Origin: Tenrec ecaudatus
Taxonomy: Eukaryota > Chordata > Mammalia > Afrosoricida > Tenrecidae
Assembly: GCF_050624435.1 (NCBI RefSeq)
Contig: NC_134538.1
Coordinates: 115,332,437 to 115,396,436, forward strand
Direction: 5' to 3'
DNA: 64,000 bases
The position numbers and the translations under genes are program-made. Below are positions 32,160 to 44,130 of the stretch, piece after piece. The notes beneath the pieces are model-generated. The model was not told the DNA's origin and made no database searches. It saw nothing but the letters and a program-made list of their open reading frames with translations. The first letter of the stretch is position 1, and every line of letters starts with the position of its first letter.

Positions 32160-33279
32160 ACCAACGTTGGGATCAAAGGAAGGAAATGAGTGTGGCCATT
32201 TTGTCAGCAGTCTACCTCACTTGATTTGTTTTTTTCCTAACCTCTGCTTCTTTTTGCTTCTGTGTTTTCTGCTCAGCATGGCCTTTCTTGTTCATGGCAT
32301 ATGTTTTTGTCTTAGGAATCATATTCTTATAACAGCGATTACTTTGCCATGGCTCTACTGTTCTCCATTCTCATTTACTCTTTCCTTTCTTAAGGCTGAA
32401 ATTAAATTCAAATCTATTTTCCACTTCTAATAAAGGCTTTTTGCCTGTATAGCAAAGATTATTTTCCTTTCCTTAGCTTAGTCTTAAATTCTAAATAGTG
32501 CTGGCAATATATCTGAGATGTCCTTCAGTTAGAAGCATACCTGAGTAATGAAAATTATAAACTATGAATTTTTACTGCAAGCAGTGGATAATTTAATTTG
32601 CATTTTTACTTACTGTACTGGGAAGTCAAGGTTAAATTTTTTAAAATCAAACTGCATTCTTTGTATTTGCATATAAAATATTAAGCATTGATCAAAAGAA
32701 GGGGAGTTTATAACTGTAAAGTTACTGTTTCAGTACCATTTTCAAGTCTCTATAAAAGCTTGACAATTCTTTCAATTGGTTTCTTGTAGTTAGTAATAAA
32801 TTAACTACATCTTTCATTCTGTTATCTCATAAAATGCTAATGGAAGCAAAAGCTTTATTTAGATATCACATATGGTAAAAATTAAAATATTTTTCTGAAC
32901 AATATAACATCCCAATAAGAATGAAATATGAATACTAATGGTAAAAGTGATTATTATTACTCATAATGCAATAATGGATACAAGATACCAAGAATAATTT
33001 ACAAGTACAGCAATTTCCAATTAGATTTACTTGTTACATTAAATAAGATAAGGAAGCCAACACATGTTTTTTCAAAAGTTGAAATTTCCTTAATTTGAAA
33101 ATTACCTTTAATTTCAAGAGCAAAGAAAATCTCATACATGCTTATTATTTATATTTACACAAGATGTATTTATCCTCCTGTTCATTTTATAGCTGACTAG
33201 ATAATTTCAAAATCATAGAGACCGACTAGATTTTCTCCTCTCCATTCGCAGATAGGTAAATTTTGACAGACAATATCAA
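32160..33279. other. Unique AT-rich sequence
   Basis: No repeat or gene recognised. The 87-codon frame at 32167-32430 is hydrophobic and Leu/Phe-rich, as expected from pyrimidine-rich DNA, and has no family features. Confidence 0.4.
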
Positions 33280-35222
33280 TTTTTTTAATCATTTTATTAG
33301 GGGCTCATACAACTTTTATCACAATCCATACATACATCAATTGTGTAAGGTGCATCCGTACATTCATTGCCCTCATCATTCTCAAAATATTTGCTCTCCA
33401 CTTAAGCCCCTGGTATCCGCTCATTTTCCCCTCCCTCCCTGTTTCCCCTCCCTCAAGAACCCTTGATAATTTATAAATTATTTTGTTATATTTTGCACTG
33501 TTCAATGTCTTCCTTCACCCACTTTTCTGTTGTCTGTCCCCCAGGAAGAAGCTTATATATAGATCCTTGTGATCGGTTCCCCCTTTCCACCCCACCCTCC
33601 CTCCACTCTCCCAGTATCTCCACTCTCACCACTGGTCCTGAAGGGATCATCCATCCTGGATTCCCTGTCATTTCAGTTGCTATCTCTACATCCTATGGTC
33701 TAGCCAGATTTGTTAGGCAGATTGGGATCATGATAGTGGGGATGGGGCAAAGCATTTAGAGACTAGAGGAAAGTTGTATGTTTCATCATTTTTACACTGC
33801 ACCGACTGGCTCGTTTCCTCCCCCACGACCCTTCCATAAGGGGATGTCCAGTTGCCTGCAGATAGGGTTTCAATCTCCACTCCGCACTCCCCCTCATTCA
33901 CAATGATAGGATTTTTTGTTCTGATGATGCCTGATACCTGATTCCTTTGACAACTTGTGATCACACAGGGTGGTGTGCTTCTTCCATGTGGGCTTTATCG
34001 CTTCTGAGCTAGATGGATGATTATTTACCTTCAAGCTTTTAATACCCCAGACACTATATATCTTTTGATAGCCAGGCACCATCAGCTTTCTTCACTATCT
34101 TTGCTTATGCACCCACTTTGTCTTCAGTGATTGTGTCAGGGAGGTGAGCATCATTGAATGCCAGTTTAATAGAATAAAGTATTCTTGCATTGAGGGAGTA
34201 CTTGAGTGAAGGCCTAATTTCCATCTGCTACCTTAATACTAAATTTATATATATATAATTACTTCCATATCCTCATATGTAAATATATTTACATGTTATG
34301 CCTGTTTAGACCTCTATAAATGCCCTTTACCTCCTAGCTCTTTCCTTTATGTCCCTTTACTTTCCTCTTGTCCCACTACCATTTTTATTCTTCTTTAGGG
34401 TTTCAGTAATTACACCCTACCAGGCCTCCTATACCCTCCTCACCTCTGATTTGGATCACTTGTTCTCTTGGTTTGTTAACACCACTACCTTTCCCCCCAC
34501 CTTCTCCTCTCCCATGTCTCCCCAGAACTGTGGGTCCCGTTGCTTTCTCCTTCAGATTGTTCATCCAGCCTATCTTATTTAGACAGACTGCAGAGATAAT
34601 AACATGCACAAAAACAAGACAGAGCAAAACCAAGCAACAAAACAAAACAAGCCAATGACAAAAAAGAAACACAACAAGAAAGAAAAGCTTGTAGTTAGTT
34701 AAAGGGCTGTTTGTCAACCTTTAGGAGTGTTTTCCAGTTGAGTCTGTTGGGATGCCAAGCCCTGGCCCCAAAGTCTATTTTTGGTATTCCGTGGGGACTT
34801 CGTTACTCTGTTCCCCTTGCTCTTCTGTTGTAACCCTTTAGTGTTTTGCCTCGCCGTGGTGATATTGGGCAGAATTCCCACACTGTGTTTCTAGTGTTGT
34901 CCCTGTAGGGCTTTGGGTCAATGACGGATGTCGTGTCTCATAGTGGGGCTGGCCATATGGTCTTCTCTGTGGATTGGCTGTTCTGAGCGGGAATATTGTC
35001 CTCAATGCTTGGGCCATGATGTGCTCCACTCCACCTCCCTCTTCATTTGCTCCTGTGTACTCTGATCAGACATGTCCCTCTCCTGGAGCTGCAGATTCAG
35101 TGCTGTCCTCTGAAATAAATTCTTCTGCAGGGAGGGGCAGCTGTCCGTGTAGTTGGGATTGGGGCTGGTACCTCAGACCTCTCCAGTGGTTCCCTACTCC
35201 CTACTGGCATGTTGCATTCACA
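33280..35222 (-). mobile_element. L1 3' UTR, minus strand (3' part, left of the pseudogene)
   Basis: It starts with the reversed polyadenylation end (TTTTATTAGGGGCTCATACA) and continues through the reversed G-rich purine tract (33420-33460) and repeated landmarks such as CTTCTTCCATGTGGGC and TTTTGATAGCCAGGCACC. It is about 1.9 kb of lineage-specific L1 3' UTR. The same sequence in sense orientation occurs at 4591 and 38068. The element continues on the other side of the CHTF8/DERPC retrocopy at 38671. Small frames here are not coding. Confidence 0.8.
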
Positions 35223-36067
35223 CCTTTTTTTCTTTTTTGCCCTCTCATCCCTTGTATTAAAGACACAGTAAGAAAAGATACAATGCAGGAAAGACGCCAA
35301 CTGTCCTTTCACACCAGGCTGAACAAAAAGCACAGTGATTTTTCTCCCTTCTGTCCCACCCCCACCCCAGTTTCAACATTCCATCCCTGTCAGTTTAGAT
35401 TTTGAGGTTCTTTGATTGGGAGTACTATTAGAGTGGGAGCTGGAATTCAGCAGTAGGCCTGAATTCTGGCTGCCTCAAAGTCCCCGGAGGAGGGAGCCTC
35501 AGGTGGCAGGAAGTGTATTTGGCGGGTCTCTGAAGTGGTGGCCCACCTCCCCTGTTTTTGTGTTCAAGCCCCCAGGGAAAAGTATGGCAGTAGAGGATGA
35601 CCTGCTCCAAGCTGGCCGGGGCACAGCCATCGAAGCAAAGTCCATTCACCATTGCAAGGTTTCTAAAGAGCAGTGAGCTGATTCTCCAGTGGTGAGCAGG
35701 GAAATAGATATAAATTGGGACTTGCAGGCAAATGTATCCTTGATGAAAAGTCCACAAGAAGGATTCAATAAATTAGTTAAGAAAGGAGGGGCAGAAAGCT
35801 GCGGAACAAACACAGCAGACTCCTGCAAGGCTGGAGAGCTTCTCTCTCAAAGCCAGGAGCATTCCGCCAGCCAAAGTCCATGTCCCACAAGAGCGTTTCA
35901 CCTTAACTCAAGAATGAAGCAGAGTTTGAAAAATATGGCCCCTAAGAACTCGGGCCTCAGCTATGTTCATCTGATCATAGCTCCAGACCTACCCTTTTAC
36001 CTAAAGGACAGCTCTGCCCAGAACAACTGTGGCCGGGCACCCAGGTGGTACTGGGCAAAAATGCTAT

Positions 36068-37693
36068 TTATGGTGGCAACATCCCATTTGGATACATCAT
36101 AGCCATTGGAACCTCTGGTCTTGGGAAAGCAGCTGGAAAGCACCCCACTCTAGGAAATGCCAGGGAGGCCCCCCACTCTAGGAAATGGGACCAAAGTCTT
36201 GGCTACAGACCCATTTATCCTTGGAAAGGAAGCTAGGTTTAGACCCAGTGTCCAGTTGGCCTTGCAAAGGGGGCTGTGTTGAGACCCACAGTGCTTGCGG
36301 AAGAGCCCAGGGGCCCAGCAGCTGATCTGGAAAAACCCACTTGCCCAGGGCATAATGAGCCAGTAGACCTTGGAAAGGTGGCTGAACTTGGACCCTGCAG
36401 GTCAGTGGCTCTTGAGAAGTTAGATAGGTTGGGGCCTAATGGCCCAGAAGCTCTTGGGAAAATTGTTGGACTTGAGCCCTGGAGGCTAGCAGACCTTTGA
36501 AAGGTAGTAGGATTTGAAGCCAATGAACCTGAAGACTTAGTGAAGGCAGTTGGGTTCAGTTCCCCTGGACCTGTCCCCCTCAGGAAGGGGTTTGCATTTA
36601 TTCCCATGGGGCCAGAGGGCCTTGAGAAATGAGCTGAGTTAGAGCCCATGGGACCAGGTGCCCTTGACATGGGAGTTGGATTTGGTCCTGGAAAGCCAAT
36701 TCCTAGAGAGTCAGGACCAGCATTTGGGCCAATGGGGCCAGGGACTCTTACCATGGAGAAAGATTTTGTGCCCATGTTTCCAGAAGCCTGTGAGAAAGAA
36801 GCTGAATTTACTCTAAAAAGACCTGTTCCTCTTAGAATGGGAGCAAGATTAAGACCTTAAGGTCCAGTTATTCTTAAGACCAGATCCTGTGCCCAAGAGG
36901 TCACAACCTGCCCTGGTGTCTGGATTAGGGCCCTGACCTAGGCCACTTGCTTGTGGATTGGGCCCAAGGCCTAGATTCAGGCCAACTGCCCTTGGGTTGG
37001 GCCCAAGACCTAGACCCAGGCCACTGGCCTTGGGTTGGGTCCAAGACCTGGGCCTTGAAACATACCTGACCTGGGAGCAGGATTTGAACTCAAGAAGCCT
37101 GATCTCAAGTTGGACTTGGTCCTGGGCCATGGCCACGGCCAACCTGCCTGGGATTGGGCGGACCATTCCCAGAAGACAAAAGGACATTTGTTCTCAAGTT
37201 GTGCCCAGGTCCAGAGCCCATGGGGCCGCCACATCTGGAGTCAGGACCCGCTCCTAGGAGACCACTTGTCTTGGGTTGGTCATAGTGGCCTGGGAGCCCT
37301 CCTAACCTTGAATTAGACAGTGGCCCTGGGCCTAGGCATGGACCCAAGAGGCCACCAGACTGTGGGAAAGAAACTGTGCCTGTATCAGTGGGATCCATCC
37401 CTCTTGGAAAGGAAGCTATACTTGGGTCACGAGCACCGGCAGGGAAGGGTGCTGGATTTGAAGCCAAGGAGGCTGATGGAGTCGGAAAAGAAGAGGGGCT
37501 TCTTGGAAACGGGGCTAGATTCCCACCAAGTGAACCAGCGATGAGGAAGGGATCTGAGCTCCCACTCAGTGGGTGTCCTGTGCTCAGAGCAGGACCCCCC
37601 CTATGGTCCCATAGAACCGTCCAGCCGTCCTCGGAGTGGCAGCAGAGCACGGGCCTAAGGAGTTGGCCTCTCTGGGGAAAATCCAGGGTTCAT
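36068..37693 (-). pseudogene. DERPC (second cistron of CHTF8 mRNA), broken
   Basis: Encodes the repetitive Gly/Pro/Asn-rich DERPC protein, a nuclear protein whose expression is reduced in renal and prostate cancer; its molecular role is poorly known. The start ATG (37693) directly follows the CHTF8 stop, and the C-terminus (MYPNGMLPP, stop 36070-36068) is exact. Landmarks in order: [46 protein letters not shown] repeats near 36990, [40 protein letters not shown]. An early stop replaces a Trp near codon 13, and at least five frame changes occur. About 540 codons, close to the normal length. Confidence 0.88.
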
Positions 37694-38056
37694 TCATACT
37701 TTCTTGGGATGCTGGTGATAATGGGCTTGGGGCAGGTTTTGAAAAGGATCCTGTTTTTGATGAGCCTTGTCGCAAGATACCGGGTGCCAGTCTCTCAGCC
37801 AAGCTCATCATAGTCCTGTTCTCTAGGCGTGTGTTTGATAAGGACGGCAAAAGGTTTCTCCAGGTGGATGGTTTTCCCATACAGGATACGATGCCCCACG
37901 GTCAGCAAAGACTCTCTCACTGGTGTAATGCAGGTCTCCCAGGGGATTTCCAGCAAATCCGGTGCTGTAGCAAGCCTCGTTCGTCCCCTGTAGCTCCATC
38001 AGCTCCCATTGTGCCAGGCCTCCAGCCCCAGCACTGGAAACAACAATTTGTACCAT
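37694..38056 (-). pseudogene. CHTF8: CHTF8 (Ctf18-RFC subunit), broken
   Basis: CHTF8 is the small subunit of the alternative clamp loader CTF18-RFC, which works in sister-chromatid cohesion and PCNA loading. The copy starts at 38056 ([17 protein letters not shown]), keeps LMELQG and [11 protein letters not shown], then loses two bases near 37903. The other frame continues with HRILYGK and [12 protein letters not shown], has a stop at 37797-37795 (Arg CGA to TGA), keeps ILFKT and PKPIITS, loses one base and ends KKV-stop at 37696-37694. Net loss is 3 nt (121 codons including stop). No product can be made. Confidence 0.9.
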
Positions 38057-38067
38057 GAGCTTTCTGT

Positions 38068-38585
38068 CTTTAAAAAGCACGATGCTGGGAGAGTGGAGGG
38101 TGAGTAGGTTGGAAAGGGGGAACTGAGTACAAGGATCCATATGTGACCTCTTCCCTGGGAGAGGGACAGCAGAGAAGGGGGGAAGGGAGACTCCGGATAG
38201 GGCAAGATATGACAAAATAACGAGGTATAAATTACCAAGGGCACATGAGGGAGGGGGGAAAGGGGAGGGAGGGGAACAAAAAAGAGGACCTGATGCAAGG
38301 GGCTTAAGTGGAGAGCAAATGCCTTGAGAATGATTGGGGCAGGGAATGTATGGATGTGCTTTATACAATTGATGTATGTATATGTATGGATGGTGATAAG
38401 AGTTGTATGAGTCCCTAATAAAATGTAAAAAAAGAAAAGAGGAGAAAAAAATGATTAAGGCAAAGACTGTACAGTTGTGCTTTATACAATTGATGTACGT
38501 ATATGTATGAACTGTGATAAGAATTGTATGAGCCCCTAATAAATTGTTAAAATTAAAAAAACAAACAAACAAACAAACAAAAAAG
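38068..38585 (+). mobile_element. L1 3' end(s) inserted in the pseudogene 5' UTR
   Basis: Sense L1 3' UTR from about 38076, ending GTCCCTAATAAAATG and an A-rich stretch (38425-38450). A second, shorter copy of the same terminal 100 bases (TGTGCTTTATACAATTGATG to GCCCCTAATAAATTG, 38475-38548) and a (CAAA)n tail (38560-38580) follow. AAAAAGCA on both sides (38066-38074 and about 38580-38587) looks like the target duplication. It splits the CHTF8 5' UTR, so it is younger than the pseudogene. Confidence 0.75.
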
Positions 38586-38670
38586 CAACTGGCCACCAAC
38601 TGCAATGTTGCCCCCGGCCACCGGGAGACAACCAAACCTCCTGCCGCCAGGGTCCCCATGACGAGTACTC

Positions 38671-38965
38671 TGCATTCACATCTTGGAGCACCCAGTTGAA
38701 GTCTGGCCCCTCTTTCCCTGTGGAGTTTTAAACTATACCCTCCCTTTGGGTGGGTTAGTGCCCTGTGCCCCCACTGCCCATTTCTTTTTTTGTTATTTTC
38801 TTCCCCCCATCTCCCCCTTTTTAGTTGGCATTGGCTACCATATGTATCCCTGGATTTGGTCTGGCCCCTGCCATACTACCTGGTCCTCACTCCAGGAATG
38901 TTTGCATACAGTAGCTTTTTCGCTATGCCCCTTTTGCATTTTTATTTTTAAAGCTTACCTCAGCG
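38671..38965 (-). mobile_element. L1 3' UTR, minus strand (5' part, right of the pseudogene)
   Basis: Continuation of the L1 at 33280-35222 after the retrocopy: TGGCATTGGCTACCATATG and CTGGATTTGGTCTGGCCCC are typical of this L1 3' UTR. It stops at about 38965 next to a SINE fragment, so the L1 is 5'-truncated there. Confidence 0.65.
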
Positions 38966-38984
38966 GACTCATAAAAGGCATGCA

Positions 38985-39065
38985 TGCTCCCAGAGAGCTG
39001 CTGGTGGTTTCGAACCTGGGGATCACAGCCCAGTGCATAATCACCACACCGCCAGGACTCCCTGA
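38985..39065 (-). mobile_element. AfroSINE head fragment, minus strand
   Basis: GCTGGTGGTTTCGAACCTGG (box-B region) and CACCACACCGCCAGGACTCC (reversed head). The 3' half is absent. Confidence 0.75.
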
Positions 39066-39069
39066 GATC

Positions 39070-40830
39070 TCTGAGGTCTTCTTCAGGAAAGGCATGTTGC
39101 TTTAACTGTTCATTAAAAACTGCCTATATCAAGGAATACTTGGAACAGAACACGCCTTTCTAAGATTCTTCCTTGCTAAAGTAATTATTGTTTGTATTTA
39201 ACACTAGAAAACCTTGCTCAGGCTGCCATTTCCTGGAACTCTCTGAGTTTGGTTGGGATTCTGAATGCTTCTGAACAGATACTATAGCTAGATGGGAAAG
39301 TATGTTGATACTCCCTTTCTCAAAGGAATTGGGGAAATTCAGGGCACAATAAATGTTTGGAGAAATCATCCCCTTGTCTATTTTTTAATTTAAACCCTCA
39401 ACCAATTACCTTCCTTACCCCCCAGATGTGCTTTGCCTACAAAAGCAATCTTTCAATAGAACATTCTCAATTTTACATTAAGATTCAGAAAACTGTGCTT
39501 TTGAAATTTCTTCCAAAAGTATACGTTTCACATATTTAATTTTATTATTTTGTTTAAAAAATTGGATATTCAATTCCAGTAACTATGCTGGCTATGAGAT
39601 ATGATGATTCCTGTTGGGTTCCCTTTCCACACTGTTAAAATCTATGTACCCAGGAGTCGCCTATCACCTGTGGACCACATGCACTTCTCCATTAGACTTC
39701 TAAGTCAGTAGCTGGCTGCAGGGTGATTTTCATATCATTGTTTCTTTAAAAAGAGGTTCTATGGCTGAAAACTGTATGAAACACTAAGGAATGTCCCCAT
39801 TTTCTAAATTAAATGTATGATTTACCCTTCTTATACATAAAATCTGTGACCACATATATATGAGAAATGCTATATCCGAGCATCTAATTTTTCTTAATAT
39901 ATCAACGAAATACTTATTCAAAATGAATACATTAAATTTAAAAAATCAGTTTGCTATAATGCATCTACAGTAAGATTGACACAATTTTCAGAGCGAATTG
40001 AAAATGCTATCAGTCAGTTACAGTGAGAGCTCATGAAACTATGCAACAGAACTCTCAGTAAAAGCAGCTTAATTTAAGACATCAATTGATTCCTCAAGGG
40101 GCAAGGTGTTAAGAATGGAGTTGCCTGCCAGAGGAACTAACATGATCAGGGATTAAGAGGCAGGCAAAATTGAATAACCGGAAAGAGAAAATTGAAGGGT
40201 TTGCAAAAGTTGAAATTTCCACCATGAAATTATTTTAGAAGTTAAATAGAGAGTATAGAAGCACCTCCTGGGAAATATTTTATCTCACAGAAATGACAGT
40301 GCAATGAATACTTTTTCTTTGAAATAATGTCCTGGATTATTTTATGGAAGACTAAAGATCACTTAAGACAGTTTTCTATTTTGGCAAACACGGGAATTTC
40401 TGACTCCTGTCATGTTGAGACCATACCCATAACTCAGTGCTTGTTATGTTTTCACACTGATAGTTTCGCATATACTTTGGTAAATTCAGATTCCTTAATA
40501 AATTATTGAGTTGGGTCTCTCTGAGATAATACAGTATTTTCTTAGCACTAGTTAGTATTTTGAAAGGCACTGAACTATGTTATAACTTTCATCATATCGG
40601 TAAATTTATCATTTAGGTAAATGATCAATATATAACAGATAGATACATGGATACGCAGATACATAAGTACCTGACATTACAGAAACGGTCACTATGAACT
40701 TTAATTAATTCTGATTCTTCGAATCCCTACAGGAGAGGGTTGCACTGGCCCAGTGTTAAAGCTTCATGAACCTCCTGTTGATCTTGTAGTTAGTAGCCCA
40801 CCACTAATCCACGAATGCCACCACGGCCAC
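39070..40830. other. Unique AT-rich sequence
   Basis: No confident gene or repeat. Short hydrophobic frames reflect base composition. Confidence 0.4.
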
Positions 40831-40834
40831 TGGA

Positions 40835-40995
40835 GACATCGTGGTCACACTTGAGCTGCCAACTTTGCCTCTGCAGGAGAAAGACGTGGTTTTCTACTTC
40901 TGTAAGCATTACAGTCTCAATAGCTCACAGGGACAGTCCCATAGAGTCGCTATGAGCCTGCCTCAACTAGATGGCAGTGATTGTGTGAGTGTTTC
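40835..40995 (+). mobile_element. AfroSINE fragment
   Basis: CTCTGCAGGAGAAAGACGTG, CAGGGACAGTCCCATAGAGT, CGCTATGAGCCTGCCTCAAC and the tail AGATGGCAGTGATTGTG. The 5' head region (40730-40830) is badly diverged. Confidence 0.7.
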
Positions 40996-42751
40996 ATTTT
41001 CTGCAAGACAGGAGTCAGACTCAGATCATCTTGAAGTTCTACAGCCAACTACTCTACCAGAGAGGATTTTGTCTCTTCATTATTTCTTGTCTAGTTCTTT
41101 ATCTTCTACATGAAAATGGAAAATTGACCCAGTCAATACGATGCAGTCATTATTGGTGCCTTTCTTATGACTACAACAACCTAACAGTTGGTCACCTAGC
41201 CATGTAGTTGATAAAAATTATACTTCATTCAAAATCTCTGCACTGTAAGCATCACTGACAACCAGTGAGTAATTGGAGTTAACTATTCAAGGAAAGCAAT
41301 AGGGGAGGCGCCAATTTTGGAAGATTATCTTTGATTTTTTTTTTCAATTTAAGAAAGTATTTTGTGTTCATTTACATTGTCATTTTAGTAGTGATAGGGC
41401 AGGTTGTTAGTCATTCTCAATAAAAATAAAGATATTTTTTAAAAATCTTCCATTTTTATGCTGTTAAACATATTTCTACCTTATTTTATTGTGGTTTGTC
41501 ATTGTAACATCCATTCTCAACCATACTTTTATTAAACTTTATTAAGCTGTTTGCTTTACTCATGAAATATACACATCATGTAAGAACTTCATCTGGAATA
41601 CATTGTCTTCATACTAGTGGCTCTGTTTCGTTCCTGCTTCATAATTTGACAACTATATTTTTGGAAAAGTGGATAAAAAGTACATTTCTATAATTTTCTC
41701 CTTCACCTTTAATGTCTCATTTTCAATTTTAAGGGGAAATTACTAAAGAAATGCACTTTAAACAGCCTCATGTTAGTTCTTTGAAACCAAATACCAGTAG
41801 CAAAGAAGACCACAGAATTACTCAGTAAAACATTAGTGCTAGTCCCTATACATTAAAATACTATGAAAATAAATGCCATTTTGAAAACCCAAGGCCAGTG
41901 CTGTTCACCTATATGATTATTGGGATTACTGCTCATGGGCACAGTGGGGTAGCTTAGGAAGTCTCTTTGAATACTCAACTCTGTTTCTGAACAATTGTAG
42001 TTGGCTCGGCGGTTTCTTCCATTTCTTATGAAAACGGTTTACTATTCTAGATGTACTTTTCTACATTTAAAAATTAAAACTGTTATGGAAACTCTTATAA
42101 GAATGCGTTTTAAAAATAAAAGTTAAGTGAAGACTTTATTTGGTGCACATAAATGTTTACCCTTCCAAACCAAATTCTAATGACAAAGCCATATTATCGA
42201 GGTTTGTGTCTTTCTTGAGCACATGTGAGCACACGAGGCTAGTTATTTCTGATGCGCATGATGCACGTCTGGACCAAGGTTCCTCAGTGTCCGTCAGAGC
42301 GAGGCTTTGTTGGGGACAGTGGAGAGTAGAAGAAAAGCACATTTGGAAGTACTGAACATGTCAGCCATACCGATTGAATTTTTCAGACAAACAGAGAAAA
42401 TAGAAAAATATCCCTTTTATGTTTAGAACTTACTATCTTTATTGATATAAAGTATTAAATCAAAATCACTTTTTAAATTTATAGGAACTGTTTAAAGAAT
42501 TAAGAAATAATCTGTTGAGCATTCATTTTTAATGACTGTCCCATATCTGGTGAGAGGTCCTTGGTAACTGGTATTCATAAGATCTAATCTCATGGTACAG
42601 TTAAAATGATGTTATTAAAATGCCAATAATCTTCATAAAGTAGTACTACCTTTTTCATTGTCTTTTTAATAATGTGAGCATGGGTTATGATGAAAAACTA
42701 GTTTAGTCGGCTTCTATAATTATTATAATTTATCTGTGAATACATATGAAA

Positions 42752-42789
42752 GGTCTTTAGAAAGAAGATGGGTCTTTAGAAAGAAGATG
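42752..42789. repeat. 19-bp perfect tandem duplication
   Basis: GGTCTTTAGAAAGAAGATG occurs twice head to tail with no mismatch. Confidence 0.95.
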
Positions 42790-44039
42790 TCACAAAATGT
42801 ATACCTTAATATGTATTATATCTAAGTGGTTATTTTCATTTTATGGTCTACTTATTGGTTAATATTAATGTACTAATTTTTTTACCTGAAAGTAAATCAG
42901 ATAGGATTTACATTTTAACTTTCAAATGCATCTAATTGAAGAAACATCAAATATTATGCTTGTTACATAAATTTAGTATTATAAACCAGATCAACTTTCA
43001 GATAATTTAATATATGGCTTTATTGATCTCTGAACATATTATGTGTCTAATATTTATTCAGCAATGTCTAAATTTTGTGATCTAATTAATACATCAAGTT
43101 ATACATTTTTTATAACCCTTGAAATCCTCAGGTAGTATTTATTCTATGCCATTCTATAAGATGAAGCTAATAATGTGTATTAATATTGGCATTCCCGTTC
43201 ATCCAGGCACAAGTCTGTTCAAAGCAGTACATGTTTAATCCATTCTGCCATAAGTGGCTGGCAGCGGACAGGTGCTCTCAGTAGCCCCTGGACTGAGCCT
43301 CATTAGGAAGCCTGCAAGGAAAAGTACAGCTCTGCTGTGGCCTCCTAGGCAACCTGTGCAGCAAATGAAAGTCAAGGCCGTGAGCTCAGTCCAGAAAGTT
43401 CTGAAGACTGCTTCTCAGGAGTCCAAAGGGGTAATCTTAATAGGGCTTTCTTTAAGAAAACAGAAAAATCACAAGGGCTTATTATGGAGGAGCCTTAAGA
43501 AAATTAGAAACCACATTAGTGAGAAAAGGCCATGAAGTGTGTCCAACAATTTCCCCTCCTCACTTCAATCCACTTATCCTTTGAGGGTGAGAAGAGAATT
43601 TTGTTGAGAAAGCTCTCTATTCATTCTGCAGCCCCATCATGCACCTGCAGACCTTCTGCCGGAGTCTTTGGGGGACTTGTTTTCCAAACTGAGCATCTGA
43701 GTCCCTTGCAAATGCCCAAACGGCGACTTTGACGAGTGGAAATGCTTCAGGGAAGGGTTAGAGAACGGGAAACTCCTTCTTCCCGAGTGTATAGACCCAG
43801 ATGGGGGATATGCTAAGAAACATTAGCGTCACATTATGAAAATTTGGTTTAATAAGATTTTCTATGATTTCGTGGCAATACTATTTTGGCTTTCCCTCAC
43901 ATTATGTCTGGTATTTCTACCTAAAAATATTTCCACTGAAAATAATCTAGTAAACAGATATAGAATCGTTAAAATTTACTTTATACCTCTTGTACCCTCA
44001 ATTTCTGCTACCTTTAAAAAAAAGTTTTCTCATAAAATG

Positions 44040-44130
44040 TACCACGAGAGCAGGGATCATGATTTGTTTTGGTTTTATTGTATCATGCTGCTTACAATTG
44101 TGCCTGGCATTTAGTAAGAGACACAGTAAC
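44040..44130 (+). mobile_element. L2/MIR 3' end relic
   Basis: CCACGAGAGCAGGGATCATG, TTGTATCATGCTGCTTAC and GTGCCTGGCATTTAGTAAG follow the ancient L2/MIR end order (GAGGGCAGGGA..GTGCCTGGCACATAGTAG). Confidence 0.6.

Larger units (their letters stand above)
35223..38670 (-). pseudogene. CHTF8: CHTF8/DERPC processed (retro)pseudogene, whole insert
   Basis: A full-length, intronless copy of the bicistronic CHTF8-DERPC mRNA on the minus strand. Order on the minus strand: G+C-rich 5' UTR (38670-38586, interrupted by an L1), rest of the 5' UTR, CHTF8 frame, DERPC frame, 3' UTR (36067-35239) and a degenerate poly(A) seen as T6-C-T6 at 35225-35238. TGCATTCACA at 35213-35222 and 38671-38680 is the target duplication inside a resident L1. 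Lack of introns, poly(A) and target duplication prove retroposition. Multiple frameshifts and stops make it a pseudogene. Confidence 0.9.

Noticed and set aside
34974-36102. Plus-strand frames of 137-143 codons (34974-35405, 35689-36102)
   Set aside because: They lie across a reversed L1 3' UTR and the reversed 3' UTR of the CHTF8/DERPC retrocopy and have no protein-family features.
37376-38058. Plus-strand frames of 140-145 codons
   Set aside because: They are antisense to the CHTF8 and DERPC pseudogene frames, whose minus-strand homology explains the sequence.
37823-38659. 278-codon minus-strand frame, the longest in the window
   Set aside because: It is not a gene: it reads through an inserted L1 end (reversed) and then into the true CHTF8 start at 38056, and stops after the first frameshift. 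Only the last 78 codons have homology.
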